Of a DNA stretch of 23,559 nt, positions 1 to 7,836 are shown piece after piece. Source of the stretch: Loktanella sp. UBA3435 (GTDB lineage Bacteria > Pseudomonadota > Alphaproteobacteria > Rhodobacterales > Rhodobacteraceae); NCBI GenBank assembly GCA_002378665.1, contig DFSO01000016.1, positions 1,088-24,646 of the forward strand. Reading direction: 5' to 3'. The translations under genes and the position numbers were made by a program. Every line of letters begins with the position of its first letter. Position 1 is the first letter of the stretch. The notes under the pieces are model-generated. The model worked only from the letters and a program-made list of their open reading frames with translations, made no database searches and was not told where the DNA came from.

Positions 1-1
1 C

Positions 2-268
2 GAAGCCGAAGCAGGGAAGTCGTGCCCTACCATTCGTGGCGTCAGCTGCATCAACGCTGACACGCCAGGCGGTGCTATTCTCATTAGGCAACCTTCGTCA
101 TTTGGTACGCCAGAGTATAACGAACTTTTTGATGCTGCGCGTACACAGATTTTGTCAGACGGTTTGACCGATCCTATCCCGATTCTAGAACTCATCCGAG
201 AACTCTCTCCTAACGACATCTACTTCGAAAACACGGGCGGAACGTTGGGCGGGGCTCAGGAATTTTAG
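2..268 (+). CDS. 3' end of an unidentified protein (5' end outside window)
   Basis: An uninterrupted frame runs from the left edge to a TAG stop, giving the last 88 residues. It contains stretches such as TPGGAILIRQPSSFG and ELSPNDIYFENTGG. The composition is that of a real soluble protein, and the frame has no stop over its length. I do not recognise the family. No membrane segment or cysteine cluster is visible. The next real gene in the same direction is almost 2 kb away and the DNA in between is decayed, so this may be the last intact gene before a degraded strip, or itself a remnant. Its direction and its C-terminus are the only secure points. Confidence 0.5.
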   Translation, partial: EAEAGKSCPTIRGVSCINADTPGGAILIRQPSSFGTPEYNELFDAARTQILSDGLTDPIPILELIRELSPNDIYFENTGGTLGGAQEF

Positions 269-305
269 ACACTTGGGAATATTGCAACGCTGGGTAGCTT
301 GGTTA

Positions 306-347
306 TGATCAATTGGCTTGCTTCATGACTGACGTCAATTGTGATCA
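306..347. repeat. imperfect inverted repeat, possible weak terminator
   Basis: TGATCAATTG at 306-315 can pair with CAATTGTGATCA at 336-347, giving 10 pairs interrupted by a 2-base bulge around a 20-base loop. It lies 38 bases after the stop of the left-edge gene, where a terminator is expected, but no T-run follows. The rest of 348-528 shows no gene or site that I can support. Confidence 0.3.
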
Positions 348-528
348 TCGCGCCTCATCACATTGAGCAGCTTTCCGTTTCGGCAAATGTCGGCAATTGG
401 TTGATGCGCCGCAGCGTAGTTAACGCTGTATGAACGGCAGCTTTGGGCCGTGAGTAACGACCGCATGGGTTGTCTACTAAACTTGCCGCAAAAATTCTAG
501 TGTTCAACACAAACATTTTTCGGGGGGA

Positions 529-666
529 TTACCGCGGATGCGCCACCCCATTTATCCGGTTGTCGAAGGCGAGCAGATCGCCGGCCTCATATCGCAATTT
601 CAGCTGATAGATAGGGTTTCGCACACGTGCGCAAAAAAAAGCGCGGTAGGCTTTGTAGGCGCGAGC
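529..666 (-). pseudogene. fragment of a TauD/gamma-butyrobetaine dioxygenase-like protein
   Basis: On the minus strand this frame reads AYKAYRAFF, then NPIYQLKLRYEAGDLLAFDNR, then stops shortly after. The block 'L..GDLLAFDNR' followed in the family by VLHGR is the C-terminal part of the 2-oxoglutarate/Fe(II) oxygenases of the TauD and gamma-butyrobetaine hydroxylase group, where the Asn-Arg precedes the distal iron-binding His. Here the sequence goes off-family right after DNR, so that His and the rest of the C-terminus are missing. The similarity begins near 666, just where the remnant of a GlxA-type regulator begins on the other strand. About 45 residues of a roughly 380-residue protein remain, so it cannot be functional. 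The assignment is from memory of family motifs. Confidence 0.5.
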
Positions 667-676
667 CTGAACGCTC

Positions 677-1056
677 ATGGGATGCGTGGATACCGGTGCC
701 ATGGTTTTTGCCGAGGCGGGGCTTTTGGCCAAGACGCTTGCCGCCGTTCATTTCGGGGCGTTGCAAAGCTATCGTGAAGCCTATGCCGACCCGCTGAGAG
801 TTCCCCCTATTGGTGGACAGCTTGGCTGGCCCGAATGGACATCGGTGCGCTTGTTTGACGCCACCTCAGAATGACTTAGTCCGAATACTATCGCTATCTG
901 TGGCTGTTACAGACCAAGCGCCTTTTGCAGCACTCAACCTATCGGATCAGCGAGATTAGGAGCTTTCGCGGGTTCAACAACCCCGAAAGCTTGGCGCGTG
1001 CTTATAAGAAGCAGTTCGTCCTAACTGCTTCGGACGCACGGGAACCGCAGCTTTAG
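677..1056 (+). pseudogene. broken GlxA-type AraC-family transcriptional regulator
   Basis: Two pieces in different frames belong to one family. From 677 the frame reads VDTGAMVFAEAGLL and then AVHFGALQSYREAYADPL, the end of the DJ-1/PfpI-like N-terminal domain of GlxA-type regulators. It stops at the TGA at 872-874. From 880 to the TAG at 1054-1056 a second frame reads RISEIRSFRGFNNPESLARA and KKQFVLTASDARE, the second helix-turn-helix of an AraC DNA-binding domain. The first HTH and most of the linker are absent, and the two halves are out of frame. GlxA-type regulators of this sort often sit next to carnitine, betaine or dimethylglycine genes, which agrees with the dioxygenase scrap just upstream on the opposite strand. 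Confidence 0.7.
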
Positions 1057-1157
1057 GCATCAATCGGACCATTTTTTAACCTGCTAGTTAAGGAAAAAAC
1101 GGCTCTTTCCGGAAACCCCCCTTGTGGTTCAATCACATGGCCGTTCAGGGCTGTCGT
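1057..1157. other. non-coding spacer between decayed genes
   Basis: I see no gene, repeat or clear regulatory site here. It separates the end of the broken AraC-type regulator from an open minus-strand frame. Confidence 0.4.
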
Positions 1158-1340
1158 TTATGGGATCATCCGGACTTTAGTAACAAGCTGACGTAGCAGA
1201 ACAATCGCCTCGGACTTGGCGGTTGCACGGTTCGGGCTGCCGGCAAGAACGTTAATCTTGGCGCCGAAGACCAGTTGGCTCTTTGGGCAAATCTGGCGCC
1301 TGCTTCGACATTCGATCGGTTGGGTTGCAGTGCGCTTAGG
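1158..1340 (-). pseudogene. unidentified C-terminal coding remnant
   Basis: On the minus strand a frame ending in a TAA at 1158-1160 reads SQLVFGAKINVLAGSPNRAT and continues AKSEAIVLLRQLVTKVRMIP. It stays open upstream into the 3' end of the GntR gene in another frame, with no start codon or ribosome-binding site that I can see. The residue composition looks like a genuine protein C-terminus rather than a shadow of another gene, so I read it as a 3' fragment whose 5' part was lost when the regulator came to lie here. I cannot name the family. A chance open frame is the alternative. Confidence 0.3.
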
Positions 1341-1989
1341 ACTTGGCGTGCAAGTGGGTTAGCAGGTGGTGAAATTTTTCACCTTGTACAGCTACATGGC
1401 CGCGTAGTTCATCGGCGGCGCTTGTACTGTCGCCGGCGGACAAAGCTGAAACGATGGCTTCGTGTTCGGACATAGATTGCTCCAGCCGTCCGCGCAGGTG
1501 AAGTTGCATGCGGCGGTATGGCTTTAGGCGCTTTTGGAGCTTGATCGCCAATCCCTGCAAGTAGCTGCTTTTTGCGGCTTCATAGATTAGGTGATGAAAC
1601 TTTTCGTTGTAGCCATAGTAGCGGTCGGCGTCGTTTTTGACGACCGCTTGCTTGCAAAGGTCGTTGACCTGCTTGAGAGCATCTAGCTCGGGCTCGGTGA
1701 TCCGTTTTGCGGTAAGATGCCCACAAGAAGCTTCTAGTTCTGCCATCGCCTCGAACATTTTCACCAGCTCTAGCGGGCCAGGTTCGACCACAAAAACGCC
1801 GCGGCGAGGGCGGTGTTCCACCAGACCAGTCGACGCCAATTTTTGGAATGCTTCTCGAATCGGTGTCCGCGAGACGCCGAAATGATCTGCCAAACGAATT
1901 TCGTCCAGACGTTCGCCGTTGGCGAAACTGCCTGTCACGATCATCTGTTCAAGATCGTCAAGTATATGATCCGCGCGGCGATTTTCCAT
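1336..1989 (-). CDS. matR: GntR-family (FCD) regulator, probable malonate regulator MatR
   Basis: A FadR-subfamily GntR regulator of 217 residues. The N-terminal winged helix-turn-helix is plain (IRLADHFGVSRTPIREAFQK, then a wing with EHRPRRGVFV). The helical FCD ligand-binding domain keeps the metal-binding pattern: N..FHHLI, SEHEAI and RGHV. It is divergent from the TRAP-matA-matB operon, the arrangement known for matR in rhizobial malonate loci, so its effector is probably malonate or malonyl-CoA. I chose the ATG at 1989 over one at 2034 because AAGAGA lies at ribosome-binding distance, and because the longer version would begin inside the TTGTATACAA palindrome that is probably its own operator. 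The family is certain; the symbol rests on context. Confidence 0.8.
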   Translation of the reverse strand: MENRRADHILDDLEQMIVTGSFANGERLDEIRLADHFGVSRTPIREAFQKLASTGLVEHRPRRGVFVVEPGPLELVKMFEAMAELEASCGHLTAKRITEPELDALKQVNDLCKQAVVKNDADRYYGYNEKFHHLIYEAAKSSYLQGLAIKLQKRLKPYRRMQLHLRGRLEQSMSEHEAIVSALSAGDSTSAADELRGHVAVQGEKFHHLLTHLHAKS

Positions 1990-2035
1990 AATTCTCTTAT
2001 CTGATAGCGGTAGCATAAAATCAATATAGGACATA

Positions 2036-2045
2036 TTGTATACAA
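2036..2045. promoter_or_regulatory. TTGTATACAA palindrome, probable MatR operator
   Basis: A perfect 10-base palindrome lies in the divergent gap, 46 bases upstream of the chosen matR start and 86 bases upstream of dctP. A perfect -35-like TTGACA follows at 2051-2056 on the plus strand, but I see no convincing -10 at the right distance. TTGTATAC-type palindromes are typical binding sites for FCD regulators, and a similar TCTTGTA/TACACGA site is reported for rhizobial MatR. The position would let it control both directions. Confidence 0.6.
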
Positions 2046-2131
2046 GAAACTTGACATGGGATGCAATAATCTAAAAGCTTTGGCGATTAGCCACCGACGG
2101 ATGTTCGGTTTGGCGTCCTAGGGAGGGTACA

Positions 2132-3112
2132 ATGAAATATAAGCTTTATGCCGCAGCGGCGGCGATTACGTTATTTGCAGGTGCTGTTTCCGCAGAGGAA
2201 TTGCGCTTGTCCCACCAGTGGGCTGAAGGCGATGTGCGCCATCAGGTTGCTCAAATGGTTGCCGATGACGTCGCGGCGGCGGGTGTTGATCTGACGATCC
2301 AGATTTTCCCGAACCAGACACTGTTTAAGGCGCGTGAGCAATATACACCGTTGAGCCGTGGCCAGTTGGACATGACGGTCTTGCCGCTGTCTTACGCAGG
2401 CGGTCAGCAACCAGCTTATAACCTGACGCTGATGCCGGGCCTTGTGAAAAACCACGACCACGGTGACCGTCTGTCTCATTCGCCTTTCATGGCCGAAATT
2501 GAAAACATAATGGCTGGTGATGACGTGATGGTTCTCGTCCACGGTTATCTGGCCGGTGGTTTTGGCTCTAACAAGGGCTGCATCACCAAACCAGAAGACG
2601 TGGCAGGCGTTACAATCCGTGCGGCTGGTAAATCATTTGAAGAAATGCTTGCATCTGCGGGCGCATCGATTTCCTCAATGGCGTCATCTGAGATTTACCC
2701 CGCATTGCAGTCGGGCGTTCTGGATGCGACCAATACCTCTTCCGAGAGCTTCGTCAGCTACCGCCTTTACGAGCAGCTCAAGTGCTATACGCCTGCAGGC
2801 GATTATGCGCTGTGGTTCATGTATCAGCCATTGCTGATGAACAAGGCAACTTTTGACGGCCTGAATGCGGACCAACAGGCGGCGTTGCGTGCAGCTGGCG
2901 AAAAGGCGCAAGCATTCTATCTTGAGCAAGCAAAACTGGGTGATGCGGTTGCGGCCAAGGCGTTTAGCGACGCTGGTGTGGAGCTGGCAGAGATGACCGA
3001 AGCCGACTTTAACGCTTGGCGCGATGTTGCCGCGATGTCTTCGTATCCGGCATTTGTTGCTGAAACGCCTGATGGCCAGCGGCTGCTCGATATGGCGCTC
3101 TCCGTCGAGTAA
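2132..3112 (+). CDS. dctP: TRAP transporter substrate-binding protein DctP
   Basis: The periplasmic binding protein of a tripartite ATP-independent transporter, 326 residues, the usual length. It begins with a Sec signal peptide (MKYKLYAAAAAITLFAGAVS, cut before AEE). The DctP core shows GVTIRAAGK, carrying the Arg that contacts the carboxylate of the ligand, and then SSEIYPALQSGVLDAT. GGGAGGG stands 5-6 bases before the ATG. It heads an operon with DctQ, DctM, MatA and MatB, so the ligand is probably malonate, though it may be another small dicarboxylate. A strong intergenic hairpin follows it, as is common where the binding protein is made in excess over the membrane subunits. Confidence 0.93.
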   Translation: MKYKLYAAAAAITLFAGAVSAEELRLSHQWAEGDVRHQVAQMVADDVAAAGVDLTIQIFPNQTLFKAREQYTPLSRGQLDMTVLPLSYAGGQQPAYNLTLMPGLVKNHDHGDRLSHSPFMAEIENIMAGDDVMVLVHGYLAGGFGSNKGCITKPEDVAGVTIRAAGKSFEEMLASAGASISSMASSEIYPALQSGVLDATNTSSESFVSYRLYEQLKCYTPAGDYALWFMYQPLLMNKATFDGLNADQQAALRAAGEKAQAFYLEQAKLGDAVAAKAFSDAGVELAEMTEADFNAWRDVAAMSSYPAFVAETPDGQRLLDMALSVE

Positions 3113-3121
3113 TCCTCACGA

Positions 3122-3150
3122 CGCGTCCGCTGGATCATCTGGCGGGCGCG
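3122..3150 (+). repeat. intercistronic stem-loop after dctP
   Basis: CGCGTCCGC (3122-3130) pairs with GCGGGCGCG (3142-3150): nine pairs, one a U-G wobble, around an 11-base loop. No T-run follows, so it is more likely an mRNA-stability element or a leaky terminator than a full stop. It begins 9 bases after the dctP stop. Confidence 0.6.
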
Positions 3151-3178
3151 GACACAACTCAATTTGAAAGTTTGCCTC

Positions 3179-3712
3179 GTGGATAGCCCCGCTTTTTCAA
3201 CGCCGCCTGTTGTCCGCTTTATCGGATTGATATCAACGGTTAGTGGCGTCATGGCGTCATTTATGATCCTCGCCTCCGTGCTGATCACCTGTCAGATGAT
3301 TTTTATCCGTGCGGTCTTGGGTCAATCGACGATCTGGCAAACGGAGGCTGTCATCTATCTGATGATCGGTGCGACGATGATCGGGCTTGCCTATGTGCAA
3401 AAGCTTAAAGGTCATGTTGGCGTTGATCTCATCCCGACGATGCTCGGCCCAAAGGGGCGACGCATCATGGCGATCTTTACGCTATTTTTGACGGCGATGA
3501 TGATGGCCCTGATGCTTTATTATGCCTACGACATGTGGCACTTCGCGTGGAAACGCGGCTGGAAATCCGAAACCGTTTGGGCTGTTCCGCTGTGGATTCC
3601 CTATTTGGTCATGCCCGTTGGCTTTGGGCTTTTCCTTTTACAACTCGCCGCTGACCTCTGGATGGTTTTGCGAGGCGAAGACATCGGCGCTGCCGAAGAT
3701 CTGGGGTATTGA
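3179..3712 (+). CDS. dctQ: TRAP transporter small permease DctQ
   Basis: The small membrane subunit that joins the binding protein to the large permease. Four hydrophobic segments are visible, with QTEAVIYLMIGATMIGLAYV, which contains the conserved acidic residue after 'W' in the second segment, and a basic loop GPKGRR. The start is uncertain because there is no ATG near the N-terminus: GTG at 3179 (177 residues) has a weak GAAAG eight bases upstream, and TTG at 3164 would add five residues without any visible ribosome-binding site. The stop TGA overlaps the start of dctM as TGATG, so the two are translationally coupled. Confidence 0.88.
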   Translation: MDSPAFSTPPVVRFIGLISTVSGVMASFMILASVLITCQMIFIRAVLGQSTIWQTEAVIYLMIGATMIGLAYVQKLKGHVGVDLIPTMLGPKGRRIMAIFTLFLTAMMMALMLYYAYDMWHFAWKRGWKSETVWAVPLWIPYLVMPVGFGLFLLQLAADLWMVLRGEDIGAAEDLGY

Positions 3713-5031
3713 TGGATCCGCTTGTTGTTGGTGGCCTCGTCGCCCTTTGCACCGTTGTGGTGCTGTTTTCAGGCGTTTCGGTGGCAACAGGCCTGTTGAT
3801 CGTCGCGACAGGGTTCCTTTTTGTGTTTGATGGCGCCCGCTCGCTCGTGGCCTTGCCTGAGCTGATGTATGGCGAGTTGAACAGCTTTGCTCTTTTGTCG
3901 ATCCCGATGTTCATCATCATGGGGGCTGCGATTTCGTCAACGCGGGCAGGGCCCGACCTTTATGAAGCGCTTGAGCGCTGGTTGACCAAAGTGCCGGGTG
4001 GATTGGTTGTTTCCAACCTTGGAGCATGCGCGCTCTTTGCCGCGATGTCGGGGTCAAGTCCCGCCACATGCGCGGCTATCGGCAAGATGGGCATCCCAGA
4101 GATGCGCAAGCGCGGCTACCCCGATGAAGTCGCCGCAGGGTCCATCGCGGCAGGTGGTACGCTTGGCATTCTGATCCCGCCGTCTGTCACCATGATCGTT
4201 TACGGCATTGCCACTGAAACAAGCATTGGGCGGTTGTTTCTTGCGGGCGTCATTCCAGGCCTCCTGCTTGTGTCGCTGTTTATCGCATGGGCGATCTACG
4301 ACACATGGCGGCGCGGCGCGGCTGGTGTGGCCCTGTCGGGTATCAACTATAGCTGGGCAGAACGGTTCGAGGTTCTTCCGCGCGTCCTGCCGTTTGTCGG
4401 GATCATCATTGGCGTGCTCTATGCCCTTTATGGTGGGATCGCGACGCCGTCTGAAACGGCTGCGGTCGGCGCGTTGCTTTGCATTGTCGTCGCGATGATT
4501 GTTTACCGGCTGTACCAACCATCAGCACTTTGGGCTGTGTTGCGCGATGCCACCAAGGAATCCGTGATGATCCTTTTCATCATTGGGGCCGCGGGGGTGT
4601 TTTCCTTCATGCTTTCATCGCTGTTTGTGACGCAATCGGTCGCAAGTTGGATCGCAGACCTTGACGTCAATCGCTGGGTTCTGATGGGTATTATCAACCT
4701 GTTCCTACTGGTTGCGGGTTTCTTCTTGCCACCTGTGGCGGTGATTTTGATGTCCGCTCCGATCCTATTGCCGATCATCACAACGGCTGGTTTTGATCCG
4801 ATCTGGTTTGCAGTCATCCTGACGATCAATATGGAAATCGGTCTGATCACACCGCCTGTGGGCCTTAACCTCTATGTCATCAACGGTATCGCGCCTGACA
4901 TTTCGCTCAAGAAAATTCTTGTCGGATCGATGCCTTTCGTGGGCTGTATGGTGCTTGCGATTGTGATCCTTTGCGCATTTCCAAGTCTGGCGACTTGGCT
5001 TCCCGATTATCTAATGGGGCCAGCCCTATGA
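3712..5031 (+). CDS. dctM: TRAP transporter large permease DctM
   Basis: The large channel-forming subunit, 439 residues with about a dozen membrane segments. Family marks include ALLSIPMFIIMGAAIS near the N-terminus, GSSPATCAAIGKMGIPEM, GGTLGILIPPSVTMIVYGI and, near the end, MEIGLITPPVGLNLYVI. ATG at 3712 is chosen over TTG at 3709 because it forms the TGATG overlap with dctQ. The gene overlaps matA by four bases (ATGA). Together with DctP and DctQ it should take up a C3-C4 dicarboxylate, here probably malonate, using the sodium gradient. It takes the place that the MatC carrier holds in rhizobial malonate operons. Confidence 0.94.
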   Translation: MDPLVVGGLVALCTVVVLFSGVSVATGLLIVATGFLFVFDGARSLVALPELMYGELNSFALLSIPMFIIMGAAISSTRAGPDLYEALERWLTKVPGGLVVSNLGACALFAAMSGSSPATCAAIGKMGIPEMRKRGYPDEVAAGSIAAGGTLGILIPPSVTMIVYGIATETSIGRLFLAGVIPGLLLVSLFIAWAIYDTWRRGAAGVALSGINYSWAERFEVLPRVLPFVGIIIGVLYALYGGIATPSETAAVGALLCIVVAMIVYRLYQPSALWAVLRDATKESVMILFIIGAAGVFSFMLSSLFVTQSVASWIADLDVNRWVLMGIINLFLLVAGFFLPPVAVILMSAPILLPIITTAGFDPIWFAVILTINMEIGLITPPVGLNLYVINGIAPDISLKKILVGSMPFVGCMVLAIVILCAFPSLATWLPDYLMGPAL

Positions 5032-6275
5032 GCCTACTTGCCGATCTTCTTTCAACACTGATCGACCGCAGGCTCCCTGTTTTGGGGGGCGTGCGGGCTG
5101 ATGATCGCTCAACGGAAATGCTTTGCAGAGACCTGATTGGCACCCTCGGCGAGGTGACGGGATATGCCGTGGCACGTCAGATTCTTGATCGTTATGAGGC
5201 AATGAAAGATAGCGAAAAACACGCGTTTTTCCGGTTTCTTAACAATGAAATGGATATCGACACGGATGTCGTCATGGCTGCTACGACCGCTTATGCTGCT
5301 GACGGGTCAGTCGTCAACTTTCGACAGTTGATGAAAACCGCCGAAGCGCCGCGTCAGGAACTCGCGCGCCGCCTCAATCAGGTGCCCGGTGCGACCGCGC
5401 GGATTGTCGCGATGCGCAACGACCTCTTGCGGTTTATGAAGACGGACACCGAGCTGGCAAAGTTGGATGCTGATTTACAGCACTTGCTATCGAGCTGGTT
5501 CAATCGCGGATTTCTGGTTTTGCGCCCGATCAACTGGGAAAGCCCCGCGCATATTTTGGAAAAGATCATTGCATACGAGGCCGTACACGCGATTGACAGT
5601 TGGGATGATCTGCGCCGAAGATTGCAACCAACCGACCGCCGTTGCTTTGGGTTCTTTCACCCAGCGATGCCAGATGAGCCGCTGATTTTTGTCGAAGTTG
5701 CGCTGACAAAGGGTATCCTCGGTTCAATTCAGTCGGTATTATCCGAGAAGCGCGCACCGCTTTCCCCGACTCAGGCAGATACGGCTGTCTTCTATTCGAT
5801 TTCGAACTGTCAGGCGGGGTTGGCGGGCATATCTTTTGGTAACTCTTTGATCAAACAGGTTGTGGGTGACCTGAGCAGCGCCTTGCCACAAATAGATACT
5901 TTCGTGACGCTTTCCCCGATCCCCGGATTGATGCGGTGGTTGACGGACAAGAAAATTGCAGACCGCGTCGACGATCCAGACATCCTGCGCGCGCTTGCCA
6001 CGCATTACCTGCTCGAAGCGAAACGTGACGACGGCCTCCCCCGCGACGCGGTCGCGCGGTTCCATCTGAACAACGGTGCCTCGGTTCATGAGGTCCATGC
6101 TGGTGCCGATCTATCCGACAACGGGCGGGCCCAATCTGGAGGGGCGATGGTGAATTACCTTTACGATTTGGGTCGTATAACCGAGAACCACGAAGCCTTT
6201 GCAACAAGCCAAAAAGTGGCGTCCTCTGCGGCATTGCGCACGCTTGCCCGCAAGACGTTAACTGTCGCCGCCTGA
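5028..6275 (+). CDS. matA: malonyl-CoA decarboxylase
   Basis: Converts malonyl-CoA to acetyl-CoA and CO2. The protein has 415 residues: a helical N-terminal domain and a GNAT-fold catalytic domain. The catalytic region is easy to see: FYSISNCQAGLAGISFGNSL (about 255-274), then TLSPIPG with Ser296 at the place of the catalytic Ser of the human enzyme, and ARFHLNNG with His346 at the place of the catalytic His. The C-terminal block SGGAMVNYLYDL...NHEAF is also family-typical. The start is the ATG in the ATGA overlap with dctM; a longer frame from 4971 would run through the dctM end and lacks support. No mitochondrial-type or Sec leader is present, so the protein is cytoplasmic. Confidence 0.93.
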   Translation: MSLLADLLSTLIDRRLPVLGGVRADDRSTEMLCRDLIGTLGEVTGYAVARQILDRYEAMKDSEKHAFFRFLNNEMDIDTDVVMAATTAYAADGSVVNFRQLMKTAEAPRQELARRLNQVPGATARIVAMRNDLLRFMKTDTELAKLDADLQHLLSSWFNRGFLVLRPINWESPAHILEKIIAYEAVHAIDSWDDLRRRLQPTDRRCFGFFHPAMPDEPLIFVEVALTKGILGSIQSVLSEKRAPLSPTQADTAVFYSISNCQAGLAGISFGNSLIKQVVGDLSSALPQIDTFVTLSPIPGLMRWLTDKKIADRVDDPDILRALATHYLLEAKRDDGLPRDAVARFHLNNGASVHEVHAGADLSDNGRAQSGGAMVNYLYDLGRITENHEAFATSQKVASSAALRTLARKTLTVAA

Positions 6276-6291
6276 TACTCTGGAAAGTCCA

Positions 6292-7815
6292 ATGACCAAT
6301 TTACTTTATGATACATTGTTTGGGCGGCATGCTGGAAAATCCACGCCGTTTCTGCATTTGCCAGACGGGACAACGCTGACCCATGATCATTTCCTGCGTA
6401 TGGCGGCTCGATATGCGCATGCGATGACTGAACTGGGGTTAGTCGCGGGCGACAGGCTTGCGGCGCAAATCGAAAAATCCCCCGAAGTTTTGGCTGTCTA
6501 TGCTGCTTGCGCCCAAACGGGCGTGATTTTCTTGCCGTTGAACACTGGCTATACAGCCGCTGAACTTGACTATTTTATCGGCAACTCCGGAGCAAAGCTT
6601 GTGCTTGCGACGCGGCGTGCAGAAGAAGCGCTTTCGCCAATTGCTGCCATTTATGATGCGATATTGCGCACGTTGAACCCCGATGGCAGCGGGAGTTTCC
6701 CTGAGCTTGCGGCGAGCCAGTCCGATGTGTTCGAGACCGTGAGCCGTGCGCCCGACGATCTTGCGGCTTTCCTCTACACTTCGGGCACAACGGGCCGTTC
6801 TAAGGGAGCGATGCTCACACAGGCCAACCTTGTTTCGAACGCACAAACGCTCGCCGATTATTGGCAGTTTACGTCTGGGGATGTACTGTTGCACGCCTTG
6901 CCGATTTTCCACACGCATGGGTTATTTGTCGCCAGTAACGTGACACTCATTGCGGGCGGCGCGATGATCTTCCTGCCAAAGCTGGATATGGATCAGATGA
7001 TCGGCTTTATGCCACAGGCCACCACGATGATGGGTGTGCCGACGTTTTATACGCGGCTTTTGGATGATAACCGATTTACCGCCGAGCTTGCGGCGCACAT
7101 GCGGTTGTTCGTATCTGGGTCCGCACCCTTGCTGGCCGAAACCCATGTGCGGTTCGAAGAACGCACCGGTCACCGTATCCTTGAACGGTATGGGATGACC
7201 GAAACGAATATGAACACCTCCAACCCCTATGATGGCGAGCGTCGTGCAGGCACTGTTGGTTTTCCATTGCCGGGAGTTGAGTTGAAAGTCACCGATCCCG
7301 CAACGGGTGAGAGTGTGGCCGCTGGTGAGATTGGTCAGATCGAAGTGCGCGGACCAAACGTGTTTGAGGGCTACTGGCAGATGCCCGAAAAGACGGCCGA
7401 AGAATTGCGGGCTGACGGGTTCTTTATCACGGGTGACTTAGGGCTGATTGATGAGGATGGTTATGTTACGATCGTTGGCCGCAACAAGGATCTGATCATT
7501 TCGGGTGGTTACAATATCTATCCCAAAGAGATTGAGCTCATCCTTGACGATCAACCGGGTGTCTTGGAAAGCGCAGTGATCGGCGTGCCGCATCCTGATT
7601 TTGGAGAAAGTGTCGTGGGGCTGCTGGTGGCAGAACCTGATGCGACCTTGTCAACCGAGGCCGTGATGGCGGCGTTGGGTAAACAGCTTGCACGGTTCAA
7701 ACAGCCAAAAATGCTGATTGTGATGTCGGAATTCCCGCGAAACACCATGGGGAAACTGCAAAAGAATATCTTGCGCGAACAGTTCGCCGATACGTTTAGT
7801 CCACCTAAATTCTGA
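6292..7815 (+). CDS. matB: malonyl-CoA synthetase (malonate-CoA ligase)
   Basis: An ANL-superfamily acyl-CoA synthetase of 507 residues, the length of MatB. It activates malonate with ATP and CoA. Visible motifs are the phosphate loop YTSGTTGRSKG (162-172), RYGMTETNMNTSNPY, TGDLG, the hinge region GRNKDLIISGGYNIYPKEIE and the C-terminal PRNTMGK with the catalytic Lys488. GGAAAG lies before the ATG. It follows matA by 16 bases, which makes the gene pair diagnostic: alone this could be called a generic fatty-acyl ligase, but with matA and a malonate-type regulator the substrate is most likely malonate (possibly also methylmalonate). Confidence 0.92.
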   Translation: MTNLLYDTLFGRHAGKSTPFLHLPDGTTLTHDHFLRMAARYAHAMTELGLVAGDRLAAQIEKSPEVLAVYAACAQTGVIFLPLNTGYTAAELDYFIGNSGAKLVLATRRAEEALSPIAAIYDAILRTLNPDGSGSFPELAASQSDVFETVSRAPDDLAAFLYTSGTTGRSKGAMLTQANLVSNAQTLADYWQFTSGDVLLHALPIFHTHGLFVASNVTLIAGGAMIFLPKLDMDQMIGFMPQATTMMGVPTFYTRLLDDNRFTAELAAHMRLFVSGSAPLLAETHVRFEERTGHRILERYGMTETNMNTSNPYDGERRAGTVGFPLPGVELKVTDPATGESVAAGEIGQIEVRGPNVFEGYWQMPEKTAEELRADGFFITGDLGLIDEDGYVTIVGRNKDLIISGGYNIYPKEIELILDDQPGVLESAVIGVPHPDFGESVVGLLVAEPDATLSTEAVMAALGKQLARFKQPKMLIVMSEFPRNTMGKLQKNILREQFADTFSPPKF

Positions 7816-7836
7816 TTGAGACATAGGAAGTCAACA

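Noticed and set aside
4971..5027. Longer start for malonyl-CoA decarboxylase
   Set aside because: These codons overlap the end of dctM and lack a ribosome-binding site; the ATGA overlap at 5028 is a better start.
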